A stretch of DNA of 64,000 nt from Atrina japonica (Eukaryota > Mollusca > Bivalvia > Pterioida > Pinnidae), in NCBI GenBank assembly GCA_030159075.1, contig BROG01000255.1, positions 722,501 to 786,500 of the forward strand. Reading direction: 5' to 3'. Each line of letters begins with the position of its first letter. Position 1 is the stretch's first letter. The translations under genes and the position numbers were made by a program. Below the pieces are notes generated by a model, which had not been told where the DNA came from, searched no databases, and saw only the letters and a list, made by a program, of their open reading frames with translations. This document shows, one piece after another, positions 21,801-36,800 of the stretch.

Positions 21801-24800
21801 CGGGGACTAGTGTAACAAAATTCAGTAAATATTCAAGCTCAACTCAGTGTTTTTTAATGGTTCTGATGTGAAAACATACTATAACTCTTTGCTGCAACTG
21901 GTCGTTTTTGTGAATTTATTGCGCAATTATTAATACAGTTCTCCCTCGATATACTGCCACCTTTTGTTTTCCTTAATTTTGACAGTATAACAGGGTTAGC
22001 GATATATCTAGGTTTACTATTTTTGAGGTGTTGTCATTTCCATGTCTTTAATCCCTGCTGTATATCATATTCAGTTCTCCCCCAATATAATGCCCCCTGT
22101 TATAACACCAAATGCTAAAAATGATCGTTCATTAGTAGAAATCATCAAAAACATCCAAAAAGTAATTTTGATTACCGAACCATACTCAGGTATTTTTCAT
22201 TTTTATCATAAAATTATAAATTTTATTCAACGTTTTGTTTGAATTAAAATAACAGTTGTTGCTTTTTCTTGTTAATCTAATAGTTATACAAATATCTGTA
22301 AAGTCAAAATAAGTTTAGCATAATTTTTTTAATACTAGTAAATTTGGTGGGGAACAGGCCCAATTACTCAGTTAAGGGGGCATTAGCTGTTTTTTTTTTT
22401 TTTCAAAAATCGACTTCTCATTTTTTTTCTACTTAGATTGATGTACAATGAAAGAGAGATATTAATACACAGGCATAAAAATTCTTAAATTCCTGTATAT
22501 TTTGTGAAAATGGCTTGAGAAACCCAGGTTTGGCATTTTTTCAATTACAATTGATTAACGCAACTTCACTACAGTGAAACTTGTATATAAAGACCCTCCC
22601 TTAGGCACACAACAAAACCAGTCTTTACAGGGAGGTGGTCTGTATATAGAGACTGATTTGTACACAAATGGTACTATTAAGGACAGAACAAAACATGACC
22701 AGGTGGTCTTTATACACAGATGGTTGCTAAAGCAAGTTTTACTGTATTTGTATATGAATACCACACTGGACCTGACCTTATATTCACAAAATATACAGGA
22801 ATATAAGATTTTTCATGCCTATGTATAGCTCTTATTTGTTATTGTACATCAAAAAATAAAAATATTTATTTTGGTAAACATAGCTAATGCCTTTAATATA
22901 GAGATCAGAATTTTTTTTATAAAGATTATTACATGAGCGCATCTAATACCTCATTGGAATATTCAACGGTTTATACATATCCCACAGATCTGTTTGCATT
23001 TGTGTCATAATCTTATAACACTCTTCATCACTTTCGCAAACCGTACACATCGCCGCCTACAAAGAGACAAAACAATGATAGCCGTCAAATGAAGATAATT
23101 CATTCTGATTTTCTTTGAATCACAAACTCTATACTCCCTTTTAACCCTCCAAGAATAATAGATTTATCATTTTAAAACAATAACTGTATTTGGCCACATA
23201 AAAAAAGCAATTTCTATTTTTGCACCACATGTTATCCAAGACTTTTTATAATAAAAAAACAAGTAAAAGGTATAAAACATACTGTCAGGGCATGAGGTCA
23301 CCAACTTTACTGAATACTCAAGCTCAAATTTTACTTTATCATTTTGACTATATAGTTATTTATACGACGACTTCTGGGTGTGACTAAATAGGAAACATAT
23401 TATTTTTATCATTCATATCAGTTACACTGGGTCAAATGTATGATGCTCCCATAAAAAAATGAAAAATAAGTTACCATAAGAATGAGTATATACTCAAACC
23501 ATTTTTTTGTTTTTTGATATTTTAAGTTTTCTTTGAATGAAAAATAAATTTCATCATTAATTACAAATGTATCCAGGTGCAGCATATATTTGTGTGTTGA
23601 GTATTAAGAAAATTTGGTGATCGGGCCCTGATGCCTAATGCTCTAAAATTTACTTTTAGAAAAGTATGGGTATATGAAAGTTTAATAGTCAGATATTTAT
23701 ACAGAAATCATTTATGATTAGCAAAGGCCTTCATGACGACAGGTTAGATTATCACACTTTGAACCAGTCTCTCACTTCTGGTCAGCACAGGTTCGAGCCC
23801 CACTGGAACCTAAGCTGATTTTTGTGAGAATGTTTGCCAGTTTACATGCGAAAGGCTGGTGGTATCTTCTTACTGGGTACTTTGTAACCGGGTTATCTCC
23901 TCCACCATTAAAAAACTGGCCGCCACCATATAACTGAAAACTTGTTGAATGTGGAGTAAAACACCACTCAATAAAAAAAAAAAAATAACAAAAACCAAAC
24001 AGATATATAGTACACATTTTCTGTATACTAGCTGAGCTATGAACTGGCTGGAGGAATAAACCACTACAATTATTATCAGAGCCCCTAATTAAAACATACA
24101 GTGTATATAATAAATGTATGGTATTACACTAACCTTTACTGTCTGTGTACAACTTAACAGCCCAGGTAGGGATACATCTGTGTTTCTTCTAGCTAAAACG
24201 AAAGTAGAACAATAAACAGAACTATCATTATCATATATGTAAAACTAAACTGCCTGAGTAGGGGTACTTCTGTATCTCTTCCAACTAAAGTGAAAGTAGA
24301 ATAAACAAGTCTATCATTATCACATATGTAAAAATAAACATCCCAGATAGGGCTATAGATATATCTATAAATTTATTCAAAACTTATCCACTGTTTCTGA
24401 AATTTGTGGATTGATCAACACTTGGAATAAAGCTAATATTAACAACGCAAGTATTTCCCCTGTGCAGCAGATTGAAAGATTTAAAAAATGTTTAAATATT
24501 TAAAAATGTTTGTGCATTTTTCATATCGGTTACAATTCTGGACTGAGGAATTGATAGTAGTGTCCAATGTTTTATAAGGAGTTTGTGGGGTAAAGAGATA
24601 AAGAATAAGAATTTAAAACAAACCTGGTTGATAGCTTCTGCCCACAGAAAAATATTTCAATGGCAATATCTTTGATGATATGTTCATCTTGGTTAAAAAT
24701 GCTGAAAAAGTATGATAGAAACATTTAAATTGGTTCTAGGACCTTGTCATTTGAACTCATACCTTTTGCTGACTCAGGCTTTCATACTTTTTATACACTG

Positions 24801-27800
24801 AAATTGACCTATCGCCAAATGTCGGACACGAGACCTTTTGGCAAACTTTTCAATTATGACGTCACAATTAAATGGCCCATGAAATGCTTGTGTGATTATG
24901 ACATCACAATCCAATGACGCCAAAAAAGCACATGGACAGCCATGTGTCAGACACTTGGCAATAGGTCAATTGGTTCTATGACCTTGACCTTGAATGTTGT
25001 ACATTTATTATCAAATATGAATCACTAGTCAGACACAACTAAATACCCTAGAAATTGGTTAGTTTAAAAAGTGATGGGAAAGCAGAGCTGCTATTTTGAA
25101 TGTAAGCTGGTGTCTAATTGGTATATATCATATATATCTCATTAGTGAGAAAGGGAGCATACTCACCACTATGCTACTCACACACCAAGATCATTACCAT
25201 CAAGAAACATTTCTAAATAACTTGCACAGCTTGTTTATTTTTTATTACAGATAAATAAAGTTTTAAATTTCAATAAACAGAATTTACTGTCTTAGGCAAG
25301 TGTTCTAAATTTTGAGGATCAGGTAGATAGCAAAAATAAAGAAAGTGGAGACAAATATTGGGGACAATTATAAACAAGAGGCCCAGGAGGGCCTCAATCG
25401 CTCACCTGAGAACCATCTACAAATGTGGAGAGAAGACCAAGAAGAATATGTGCATGTAGGCTGATCTGGCCAAGAAACATAAATATTGCTGTATTAAGAA
25501 ATTCATCAAAAATTCTAGAAATCAAATTTCGACAAAATTCTTGCACAAAAACATTTCTTCAACTATACACAAGTAAAGCACTTTAATGCAAGGGGAGATA
25601 ACTGAGGAAATCATGCAAAATTTAATGAAAATGACCTAAAAAACGTGTCAAAAATTAATATTCCGATGTCTATGAAAAATACAAACTTGAATCATACATC
25701 CATGTAGATCACTCAGAATTAATCCATTTTTAAATTAATGTAATAGTTCTGGAGAAAAAGATTTTTAAAGAGGGTACCTTTTGGGAACTATTCTGCCCCG
25801 CCCTGGATCCACCCCTGGGCCAATCTGACTGAAAAGTACAAACTTGTTAAAGGACCATGAGCATTTACTTCCTGTAAAGTTTTGTCAAAATCCCTTCAGT
25901 AGTTGTGAAACAAAAGCTGATAGTGTGAAAAATGCATCCTCCTCTTTTTTTGCAGTCTTAAAAAGTTCATAAAAAATTCTTGCATAAAAACATTTCTTCA
26001 ACTATATACAAGTAAAACACATTAAATGAATGCATCAAAGTGAATGCAAGGGGAGATAATTGAGGAAATTATGCAAAAATTAATGAAAATGACAAAGTCT
26101 GAAAAGACCTCAAAAGCACGTCAAAAATTAATGATTAAACGATTTCTATGAAAAATACAAACTTGAATCATACATCAATGTAGATCACTCAGAAACAATC
26201 CGTTTTTCAATTCATGCAGCGGTTCTGGAGAAGAAGATTTTTAAAGAGGGGTACCTTATGGGACCTACTCTACCCCACCCTGGATCCACCCCTGGGCCAA
26301 TCTGGCTGAAAAGTACAAACTTGGTAAAGGACCTTGAGCACTTGCTTCTTGTCAAGTTTCATCAAAATCTCTTCAGTGGTTTCAGAGAAGAAGTCGAAAA
26401 TATAAAAAGTTTCCGGACAGACACCGGACGACGGACGGGGAGTGATCACAATAGCTCACTTGAGCCTTTGGCTCAGGTGAGCTAAAAAAAAGTTATGTTT
26501 GATGTAACCTGACCCACCTACGAAACCCTGACCCAAACATGTAAAAATAAATGGTTTCACTATACCTGAAAACTGAGCAACAGAGGAACCAATCACACAC
26601 ATCTGCTTCACCGATCGTTCTTTCTCCTCCTCTTCTCTGTGTAAGATGAAAGTCTGAAAAATAGAGGATTGATAAAAATATAAGTGTCATTAAAAAACCA
26701 GGAATTAAGGTGTAACTTACATGTCCCCCACGCGCAAAACCATTATCAATTGAATGAGCATTTACAGAACATTAACCGAAACCTTGGTCTGCTCCCGGGT
26801 ACATTGTAACTGCGTTTTCTACTCCACAATTATAAAATGGCCACCAAAATGTAATTGAAAAATTGATGAGTGTGGCTTTAAAAACCATTAAAACAATTCA
26901 AAAATCTTTTAAAATGTTTACTTACACATACCAGCCTACTTTGTGTCCCAGCAAACCCAGATTTAGTCATTTACGTTCATCAGCGATATTTACAGTAGTT
27001 TGGAAAGTAATCAATGTAAATACAGTTTTTTTTTTTGTAATGAATATGGTTATATCTGATCATTGCATGGATATTTTTCCCACACAACCACTTTTTAATG
27101 AAATATTTACAAAAAAAAACACATTCCAGTTATGCTGGAACATAGCAGTATTATTAGAATCATGTCAAATTTCTTATATAATCTAGTGCATAAAATATTG
27201 CAGTTCTATAAATCTATATCGGACTGAAATGTCGCCATTTCATTGGCTATAAAGAATCACGTGAATGCCTTCCATTGACGGTCAGTGGCAAAAAAAAAAA
27301 AAAAAAAAAAAAACAGATGGTAATGGCAGATTATCCGATACACAATTCTGAGTACAGGCAATTGAAACCATTTGCTAAATAAAGAGAGTTTGACTGACAA
27401 AATAAAACAATTATCATTTGTATTACAGACCATCCATGGCAATATGTCGGGCTGATTAAGTCCATGGAAGGGGCTGACTCATGGATGGTCAGTAACTAAC
27501 CTAACTACTAATAATGAACAATTAAAAGCAATTACTCCATGTAATACAAGTACTCACATCTTCAAGCTTAGTCCCACAGCCTTCCTGGAAAATTAGAGGG
27601 AAAATAATTAATTATGTAAGTCATCTGTTTTCATCACAGCATCATAAATTGACAGATTGCAACAAACAGGTCATTTCCTGGCTACAACGTAACCAGGTTT
27701 TCTCCTCCCCCGTAAACTGGCCGCCACCATACAACACAAGTAATATGAATGAAGACAATGCCTTGAAAGTGAGATCAGCTACTTGTTATCCACATGCAAG

Positions 27801-30800
27801 GAAAAACATTCTTCGAGAGAGTCAATTTGAAATGTGGTCATTTACTTATCTCATCTATTCTTTTCATTAATATGTCAAGTTATATCACGATATAATTGCA
27901 TCTAGTTGAAACGCCCGATACCCATCATTTGCGTACATATTACCCTCACTCCATTATGTTTTCATAAGAAAATCTGATACACTCTGTGATTGGCTGACTA
28001 ACCATCAGGTCAAACGGTATGACATTTCGTATAAGGAAAACTTTACTTCACTTTAGATTGTCAGCCAATCAGTAACCTGAAGCATACCGAGGTTTTCCTT
28101 ATATGGAATGTCTTACCTTTTGATGCTTACCATATCTCACTAACCAAGAGACATTTCAGCTTCCTAATGAAAGTTTGTCAATAACTCGATTAATTCAATT
28201 ATTTTTTTTAAAAAATTATTTCTTTTCCCACTTTTAGGAATGGATTTCTGTAGAAAAATGCCAAGAATTACAAAAAAAATTTACAGGAATGTGACTTGGA
28301 TACATACCCCTACATCTGCCTAAAGAAATCATGATTATATGAATCCAAAATAAACACACTTACCACAACAAAATCTTTGATGAATTCCGGTGCAGATATT
28401 GGTTCAAAATCAATCTGCGACAGCTTGGAGGTAAAATAGTTGATAAGAGTCTGTTCTAGTAATGCTGCATCTCGTTTGAGGAAGTAAGCATTTTCGCCAC
28501 AGTTACTGTGACAAAAAAAAAAGAAAAGATATATCAGTACAAGTCATATGAAAGAATTATCAGTGTGAAAACCAACACAACTCATAAAACTAATCACTTT
28601 CAATTAGAACTGCTGTTTAGATATTTGGTAAGGGGAGATAACCTAGAAATATGCCTGTACAAGTCATACGAAAGAATTGTCAGTGTAAAAAAAACAATAC
28701 AACTCATAAAACTAATTACTAGCTGTAAGAACGGCTTTTTAGATATTTGGTAAGGGGAGATAACTTATGACAATAATTGTTCGTGTAAAAATCAATGCAA
28801 CACATAAAAGTATAACTCACTAGCTGTTAAAACGAATTTTTTTGATATTTGGTAAAGGGAGATAACCTTAGACAATAATTGTTCGTGTAAAAATCAATGC
28901 AACACATAAAAGTATAACTCACTAGCTGTTAAAACGAATTTTTTTGATATTTGGTAAAGGGAGATAACCTTAGACAATAATTGTTCGTGTAAAAATCAAT
29001 GCAACACATAAAAGTATAACTCACAATCTGTAAGAACTGCTGTTTAGATATTTGGTAAGGGGAGATAACCTACATGTAAGACAATAATTGTTCGTGTAAA
29101 AATCAATACAACACATAAAAGTATAACTCACTATCTGTAAGAATGGCTGTATAATAATGTAAAATATTCTACCTTAACTTTACCAGCTAACACTAAACAG
29201 AAAATCACGAATATTCTACCTTAACTTTACCAGCTAACACTAAACAGAAAATCACGAATATTCTACCTTAACTTTACCAGCTAACACTAAACAGAAAATC
29301 ACGAATATTCTACCTTAACTTTACCATCTAACACTAAACAGAAAATCACGAATATTCTACCTTAACTTTACCATCTAACACTAAACAGAAAATCACGAAT
29401 ATTCTACCTTAACTTTACCAGCTAACACTAAACAGAAAATCAAGAATATTCTACCTTAACTTTACCATCTAACACTAAACAGAAAATCACAAATATTCTA
29501 CCTTAACTTTACCATCTAACACTAAACAGAAAATCACAAATATTCTACCTTAACTTTACCAGCTAACACTAAACAGAAAATCATGAATATTCTACCTTAA
29601 CTTTACCATCTAACACTAAACAGAAAATCACAAATATTATACCTTAACTTTACCAGCTAACACTAAACAGAAAATCACTAATATTCTACCTTAACTTTAC
29701 CATCTAACACTAAACAGAAAATCACAAATATTCTACCTTAACTTTACCAGCTAACACTAAACAGAAAATCACAAATATTCTACCTTAACTTTACCATCTA
29801 ACACTAAACAGAAAATCACTACCATAACTTTACCATCTGACACTAAACAGAAAATCACGAATATTCTACCTTAACTTTACCATCTAACACTAAACAGAAA
29901 ATCAAGAATATTCTACCTTAACTTTACCAGCTAACACTAAACAGAAAATCACGAATATTCTACCTTAACTTTACCATCTAACACTAAACAGAAAATCACG
30001 AATATTCTACCTTAACTTTACATCTAACACTAAACAGAAAATCACGAATATTCTACCTTAACTTTACCAGCTAACACTAAACAGAAAATCATGAATATTC
30101 TACCTTAACTTTACCATCTAACACTAAACAGAAAATCACGAATATTCTACCTTAACTTTACCATCTAACACTAAACAGAAAATCACACATATTCTACCTT
30201 AACTTTACCATCTAACACTAAACAGAAAATCAAATATTCTACCATAACTTTACCATCTAACACTAAACAGAAAATCAAGAATATTCTACCTTAACTTTAC
30301 CAGCTAACACTAAACAGAAAATCATGAATATTCTACCTTAACTTTACCATCTAACACTAAACAGAAAATCAAATAGTCTACCTTAACTTTACCATCTAAC
30401 ACTAAACAGAAAATCACACATATTCTACCTTAACTTTACCAGCTAACACTAAACAGAAAATCACACATATTCTACCTTAACTTTACCATCTAACACTAAA
30501 CAGAAAATCAAATATTCTACCTTAACTTTACCATCTAACACTAAACAGAAAATCAAATATTCTACCTTAACTTTACCATCTAACACTAAACAGAAAATCA
30601 AATATTCTACCTTAACTTTACCATCTAACACTAAACAGAAAATCAAATATTCTACCTTAACTTTACCATCTAACACTAAACAGAAAATCAAATATTCTAC
30701 CTTAACTTTACCATCTAACACTAAACAGAAAATCAAATATTCTACCTTAACTTTACCATCTAACACTAAACAGAAAATCACAAATATTCTACCTTAACTT

Positions 30801-33800
30801 TACCATCTAAAATTAAACAGAAAATCATGAATATTCTACCTTAACTTTACCAGCTAACACTAAACAGAAAATCATGAATATTCTACCTTAACTTTACCAG
30901 CTAACACTAAACAGAAAATCATGAATATTCTACCTTAACTTTACCAGCTAACACTAAACAGAAAATCACAAATATTCTCGTTAAACTTTAGCAGCTTACA
31001 CTAAAAATGACTCCGGAAATTTTACTAACGTAAACTAAGTGAATACTGTACCTAAATTTAATAAGGTCAAACTTCTGACCGATATCCACATGGGACATTT
31101 TGTTTTCTGTGTGAGTATCTACAACAGGAGAAAAACAACAGGAATTAGCTGATAGTTTGTATTTTGTTATGTATATTTATATGAGTAAAGTACACAGAAC
31201 TAAGCTATTAATAAAAGCTTGCATAATTACATTGTACTTGAGGAAAACAAAAGAAAGCTGCCAACATTCAGGAATTAATTTTTAAGTGATGATAAATAGG
31301 GCTGTATAGTAGCAAGATAATGTCAATGCGATACGATGCGATACGGTATTGTAGCTAAAGATACACGATATATTGGATTTCATATATCTTACAGAATTTT
31401 CATGTAGAGATAATGAAAAGACAACAACTTGATGTGTTTGTGAGTAATGATATAATATTGATACACCCTTAATGATAAAGCAATTTGAAATACTTGGACA
31501 ACTTCAATAAAATGGGAGATTACTGATCAGCTTACCTGGGCTATTATGTTCCGCAATAATCTTTTCCTCTGTTTCAGGCTAAAATCATCAAATTTGGTCA
31601 TTTTTACAACATTTCATTTTATTCAGGTTATTTTTGTAATATTTTGCGCAGAGAGAGAGAGAGAGAGACAGAGAGACAGAGAGACAGAGAGACAGAGAGA
31701 GATAGAGACAGAGAGAGATAGAGACAGATATAAAGACAGATATTGAGAGACAGATATAGAGACAAATATTGAGAGACAGATGTAGAAACAGATAGATAGA
31801 AAGAAGAGAGAAAATGACATTGTATGTGTTGACAAATTCATTATGTAAAACCACCACATCATATGTCATTATTAAGAGTGGTGTACAACACCATTTAAAG
31901 AAACACAATTATTGCTCATTAATTTAAACTCCTGTATTCATATATCATTAACAGTTGATGAGTCATAGACCAAATCTACCAGCCTCCGTAGCCAAGTAGT
32001 AAGAGGTTCACACTATAAACCATAAAGTCTCTCACCTCTGGTCAGTGCAGGTTCAAGACCCACTAGAACCAAACCTGATTTCGTGACAAAGTTTTTGCCA
32101 GTTTACTTGCAGAGCGGTCTCTTCCCTGATGTACTGTAACGGAGTTCTCCCATCCACCACTAAAAACTGGCCACCACCATATAAATGAAAAAATTGTAGA
32201 GCAAGGCGTAAAACAGTACTAAAACAAACAAACAGATGGACGAGATCTTAACTCATGAACCCCTGAAAAACAATGAGCTATTCTGTAAATCAATGACTTA
32301 GACCAGTCCAAATGTGTCTTTAGGGGTGAATGGGTTAATATTGACAAGTTTGCTGTACTCACTGTGTCGTTACTTAAGACATTTGGTAGATCCAATGCCA
32401 TCAATGTTACTTCCTGTTTTAACTTTGTATATTCTCTCTGTAAAATAAATTTCAATAACATAAAATTGTGTTGATGTTAAAATTTGATGAACAAATAGCT
32501 GGAGGGAGTGGCTAGGAAATACATGTGCATAATTCTCAATTTAGTTAAAGTTGGAATTTACATGGATAAGCCTCAAGGACTGTTATTTCCTTCATTGCAA
32601 GTAATTGTTAACAGAACGAGCATTCCATTGAATGTATTCATATTTCAATAACACAAGTCCGTCGTCGCGTGACCCAAGCGTTTAATCGCTTTACTTTTTA
32701 GCGTAGGAATACTTAACATTTCAGAAATCCTTTCGTGCTGCACAGAATTTTTTCCATGAGCAATTGCTTTTAAACCCCGATGATGTTCAAAAAATGAAAA
32801 ACAATCCTTAATTATAACTATATCTGCTCCAGGTCTGACTCACTCCTGCACAATACACAATTTGCACCTGCATAAGGCATCTTATAAACTCACACCTGTA
32901 TTAAACAAGACAAACACCTTCACGAGGCATGACTATTACCTGCACAAGGCATGGCTCACACCTGCACAAGGCATGACTCACACCAGCATGAGGCATGACT
33001 CACACCAGCATGAGGCATGACTCACACCAGCATGAGGCATGGCTCACACCAGCACAAGGCATGACTCACACCAGCACAAGGTATGACTCACACCAGCATG
33101 AGGCATGGCTCACACCAGCACAAGGCATGGCTCACACCAGCACAAGGTATGACTCACACCAGCATGAGGCATGACTCACAACAGCACGAGGCATGACTCA
33201 TACCAGCACAAGGCATGACTCACACCACCACAAGACAAGACTCAGTCACACCTGTGAAATGCATGACTCACACCTGCACAGTGCATGGCTCACACCAGCA
33301 CAAGGCAAGACTCACACCTGCTCAATGTATGACTCACACCTATATGATAGTTGATGACAACTAAACACGAAAAGTCACCCAAGTCACTCAGTTGATTTAT
33401 AATGGTAATTTAGGGTCTATCTTACATTTGTCAATAACTGGGATGTAGTAAATACAACTGGTTAGTTTAGCCATGACAGAAAAGTGTATTTAAATATACA
33501 ATTTGGATATAAATTACCATTATCATCATTATAGACTTGAAACTTTTTATACTCATTACTTATTATAACAGATTAGAGATTTTCATATATAATATTTACC
33601 ACTAAAGACTTGAGATGTTGGCGATGTTTCTGTTTACTTTGCTGTAAGCTTGTTTTCTGATCCTCTGAGTTCATATCACTGATCTGAGACAAAAAATCAA
33701 AGGTTAAATATGTCAGTTTGTGTAAATTTATAATCCAACATATACATGTATAAGAGTGGTAAGAGAGAACTATTCTAAATAACTCAAAATTCAGGCTCTA

Positions 33801-36800
33801 TAGAGCAAACAGCAATGTTCTAGATAGTTGACAGCTGGGTCTAGACAGTAATATTCTACATAACTGTGACTATAAGATCTACAGTGCAAACAGCAATCTT
33901 CTAGATAGATGACAGCTGGGTCCAGACAGTAATATTCTACATAACTGTGACTATAAGCTCCACAGAGCAAACAGCAATCTTCTACATGTAGACAGATGAC
34001 AACTGGTCCAGACAGTAATGTTCTACATATCTGTGACTACAAGCTCTACAGAGCAAACAGCAATCTTCTACATGTAAATAGTTGACAGCTGGGTCCAGAC
34101 ATTAATATTCTACATATCTGTGACTACAAGCTCTACAGAGCAAACAGCAATCTTCTACATGTAAATAGTTGACAGCTGGGTCCAGACATTAATATTCTAC
34201 ATATCTGTGACTACAAGCTCTACAGAGCAAACAGCAATCTTCTACATGTAAATAGTTGACAGCTGGGTCCAGAGACAGCAAATGTTCTACATATCTGTGA
34301 CTACAAGCTCTACAGAGCAAACAGCAATCTTCTACATGTAAATAGTTGACAGCTGGGTCCAGACATTAATATTCTACATATCTGTGACTACAAGCTCTAC
34401 AGAGCAAACAGCAATCTTCTACATGTAAATAGTTGACAGCTGGGTCCAGACATTAATATTCTACATATCTGTGACTACAAGCTCTACAGAGCAAACAGCA
34501 ATCTTCTACATGTAAATAGTTGACAGCTGGGTCCAGACATTAATATTCTACATAACTAAAACTACAAAGGACTGAGACAGAAGAACACATCTGAACCACA
34601 AAATTTATTAAGTAAAGCATGTTTTGTGACTATGCATATCTTGGACGGTTACATTTCATTGGCAAAATGACAAGTGGGTTCATTTCAGTTACCAGATTTC
34701 ACTAATATATACCATACATTTACCGACAATTACCTGATGATCAGCTTCAGAAATCTCTTTCAACTTGCTAATTATAGAATCAATTTCCTCCTCCAAATCA
34801 TTTTTCTCTGCGGCAGTCATGATCAGCTTGTTATACTTTTTTGCCTTTCAAAAAAAAAAGTGAAGTTGAATATTACTATGTGTAAAACTTGCATCCAGAT
34901 AATTAAGATGCATGCAATGCATATTTGTTTTATTTTCTCTCCGTTTAACCCTTTCAACACTACAGACCATCACAGATAAGTCCAAAACAATAGATTTTAA
35001 ATTCCATTTAAATACTTAGGGGTGAGTAGGTGCTCTTCCACAAATTGTCATGAGTTGAATCAAATGTAAACTTGATGAGTTGAACATTAATACATCGACT
35101 TAAAACAGTATGAATAACCGTGGGTTGAAATTGAGCAATTCTGTCTCATTAGTCAGTTGTACTAGTTGAAAACAAATATGACTAATCCTATGACAAATTC
35201 ACTAGCTAAAAAGTGGTACAACTAATTACCAAACTGACACCAATTTACAAAATTGGTACCAGAAATACCGAATTGGTGTCCGGGTAGCGCAGTGGTTAGT
35301 GCACTTGCATCTCACCAATGCGACACGAGTTTGCTCCCTAGATTTGACATGGAAGTATGTGAGATGATATGGCGGTAGTCAACTCGGACACGTTGGTTTT
35401 CTCCAGGCACTCCGGTTTCCTCCCACAGCAAACATCCCGCACGCCAACGTCAGCGCCAACGAGAGATATTTATATAAGTTGCTTTAACTTGTTTGTCAAT
35501 CGTTGTAAAATAAATAAAGTTAAAACTTTTTTTTTAAATACCAAATTGGGAGGTTTTTTTTTCTCCAAACTAAATACTTAGGGGTGAGTAGGTGCTCAAT
35601 GACCAATATTTGCCTATATTCCCAATAACAAATCCTGTCTTTGTTCCCAATTTTTTGCCAAAACATAACCTACCATCTTGTCATTATTTTTCATTTCTAT
35701 GCTAATATTTTCAATTATTGTTTTTCTTGAGAGTTGAAATATGGCAGAAAGACAGTAAAAAATTAAAAGAAATAGCAAATAGCAAAATAAATGAAACAAA
35801 ATAAGTAGAAATATAAGAGAGAAACATTCCCAATTTTAATTGTTTATTGTTGTTTAACGTCCCACTCAAGAATCTTTCACTCATATGAAGACGTCACCAA
35901 ATGCCAGTGAAGGGCTACAAATTTTGGCTTATGCTCTGCACTTACGACCATTGAGCAGTGAGGGTTCTTTAACGTGTCAACACCTACTGTGACACTGGTC
36001 CTCGGTTTTTACTGTCTCATCGGAAGGACAGGAAAACAACCTTCCACCAGCTGGACTTGAACACACAACCTCACGATCAAGAGTCGTGCCAGGTCAGCTC
36101 CCCAATTTTGAACCAAATTGCCACGAAATTCCCAATTCAAGTGCCGTGGACCATGTTCACCAAAAGGGTAATAAAAGTCCCGATTGGTAATTGGCTTGAC
36201 TATTGAAATCTTGGTGCTCAGTTCACACTTAAACATACACTGTGCAAGTGGGCACCTGCTAACGTCTAACCTTGTAAACTTCCATTAATCATTGCCCATC
36301 TTTGTACTTTAATGCTTATACAGATTTTCTACAAGTTAATTAGACTAACTGAAGCACAACCTTGACTAGTTACTGCAAAAGTTACTAGTCTTTGGCTGGC
36401 AGACTATTGTTTATTTCAAACCCTGATATTGATAACCCCAAAAGTCTATATTTTTTCTTTTTGACATGCATTTTATAAAGTTTATAATATAAGGAACTAA
36501 GAAAGTGTCTAAGATGGTATAGCTCTTCTTGGCCGCTGAGTATCTTAACTCATCAACCCCCTGTGTTCACATTTAGACTCACTTAAATCAATAAATAGTA
36601 CTCTCTTCAGTCATGATCCAGGGGCCCGTTTTACAGAAGGTCATATGTCCTAAATCCTATGTCTTTGTCCTAATTGTCATGGAACTGACCAATCAGTGAT
36701 GCACTGAAATGGTAGTTAGGACTAAAAGTTAGGATTTAGGACTTACGAACTTTCGTAAAACGGGCCCCAGGAATCAACAAGTTAATATTGCATGTAGAAT

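Noticed and set aside
29155..30985. CRISPR-like array (regular repeats)
   Set aside because: Units are contiguous without unique spacers and sit in an intron of a eukaryotic gene; this is a satellite.
31588..31908. Ser/Leu-rich minus frames of 79 and 106 codons
   Set aside because: Translations of the GA/GACA microsatellite.
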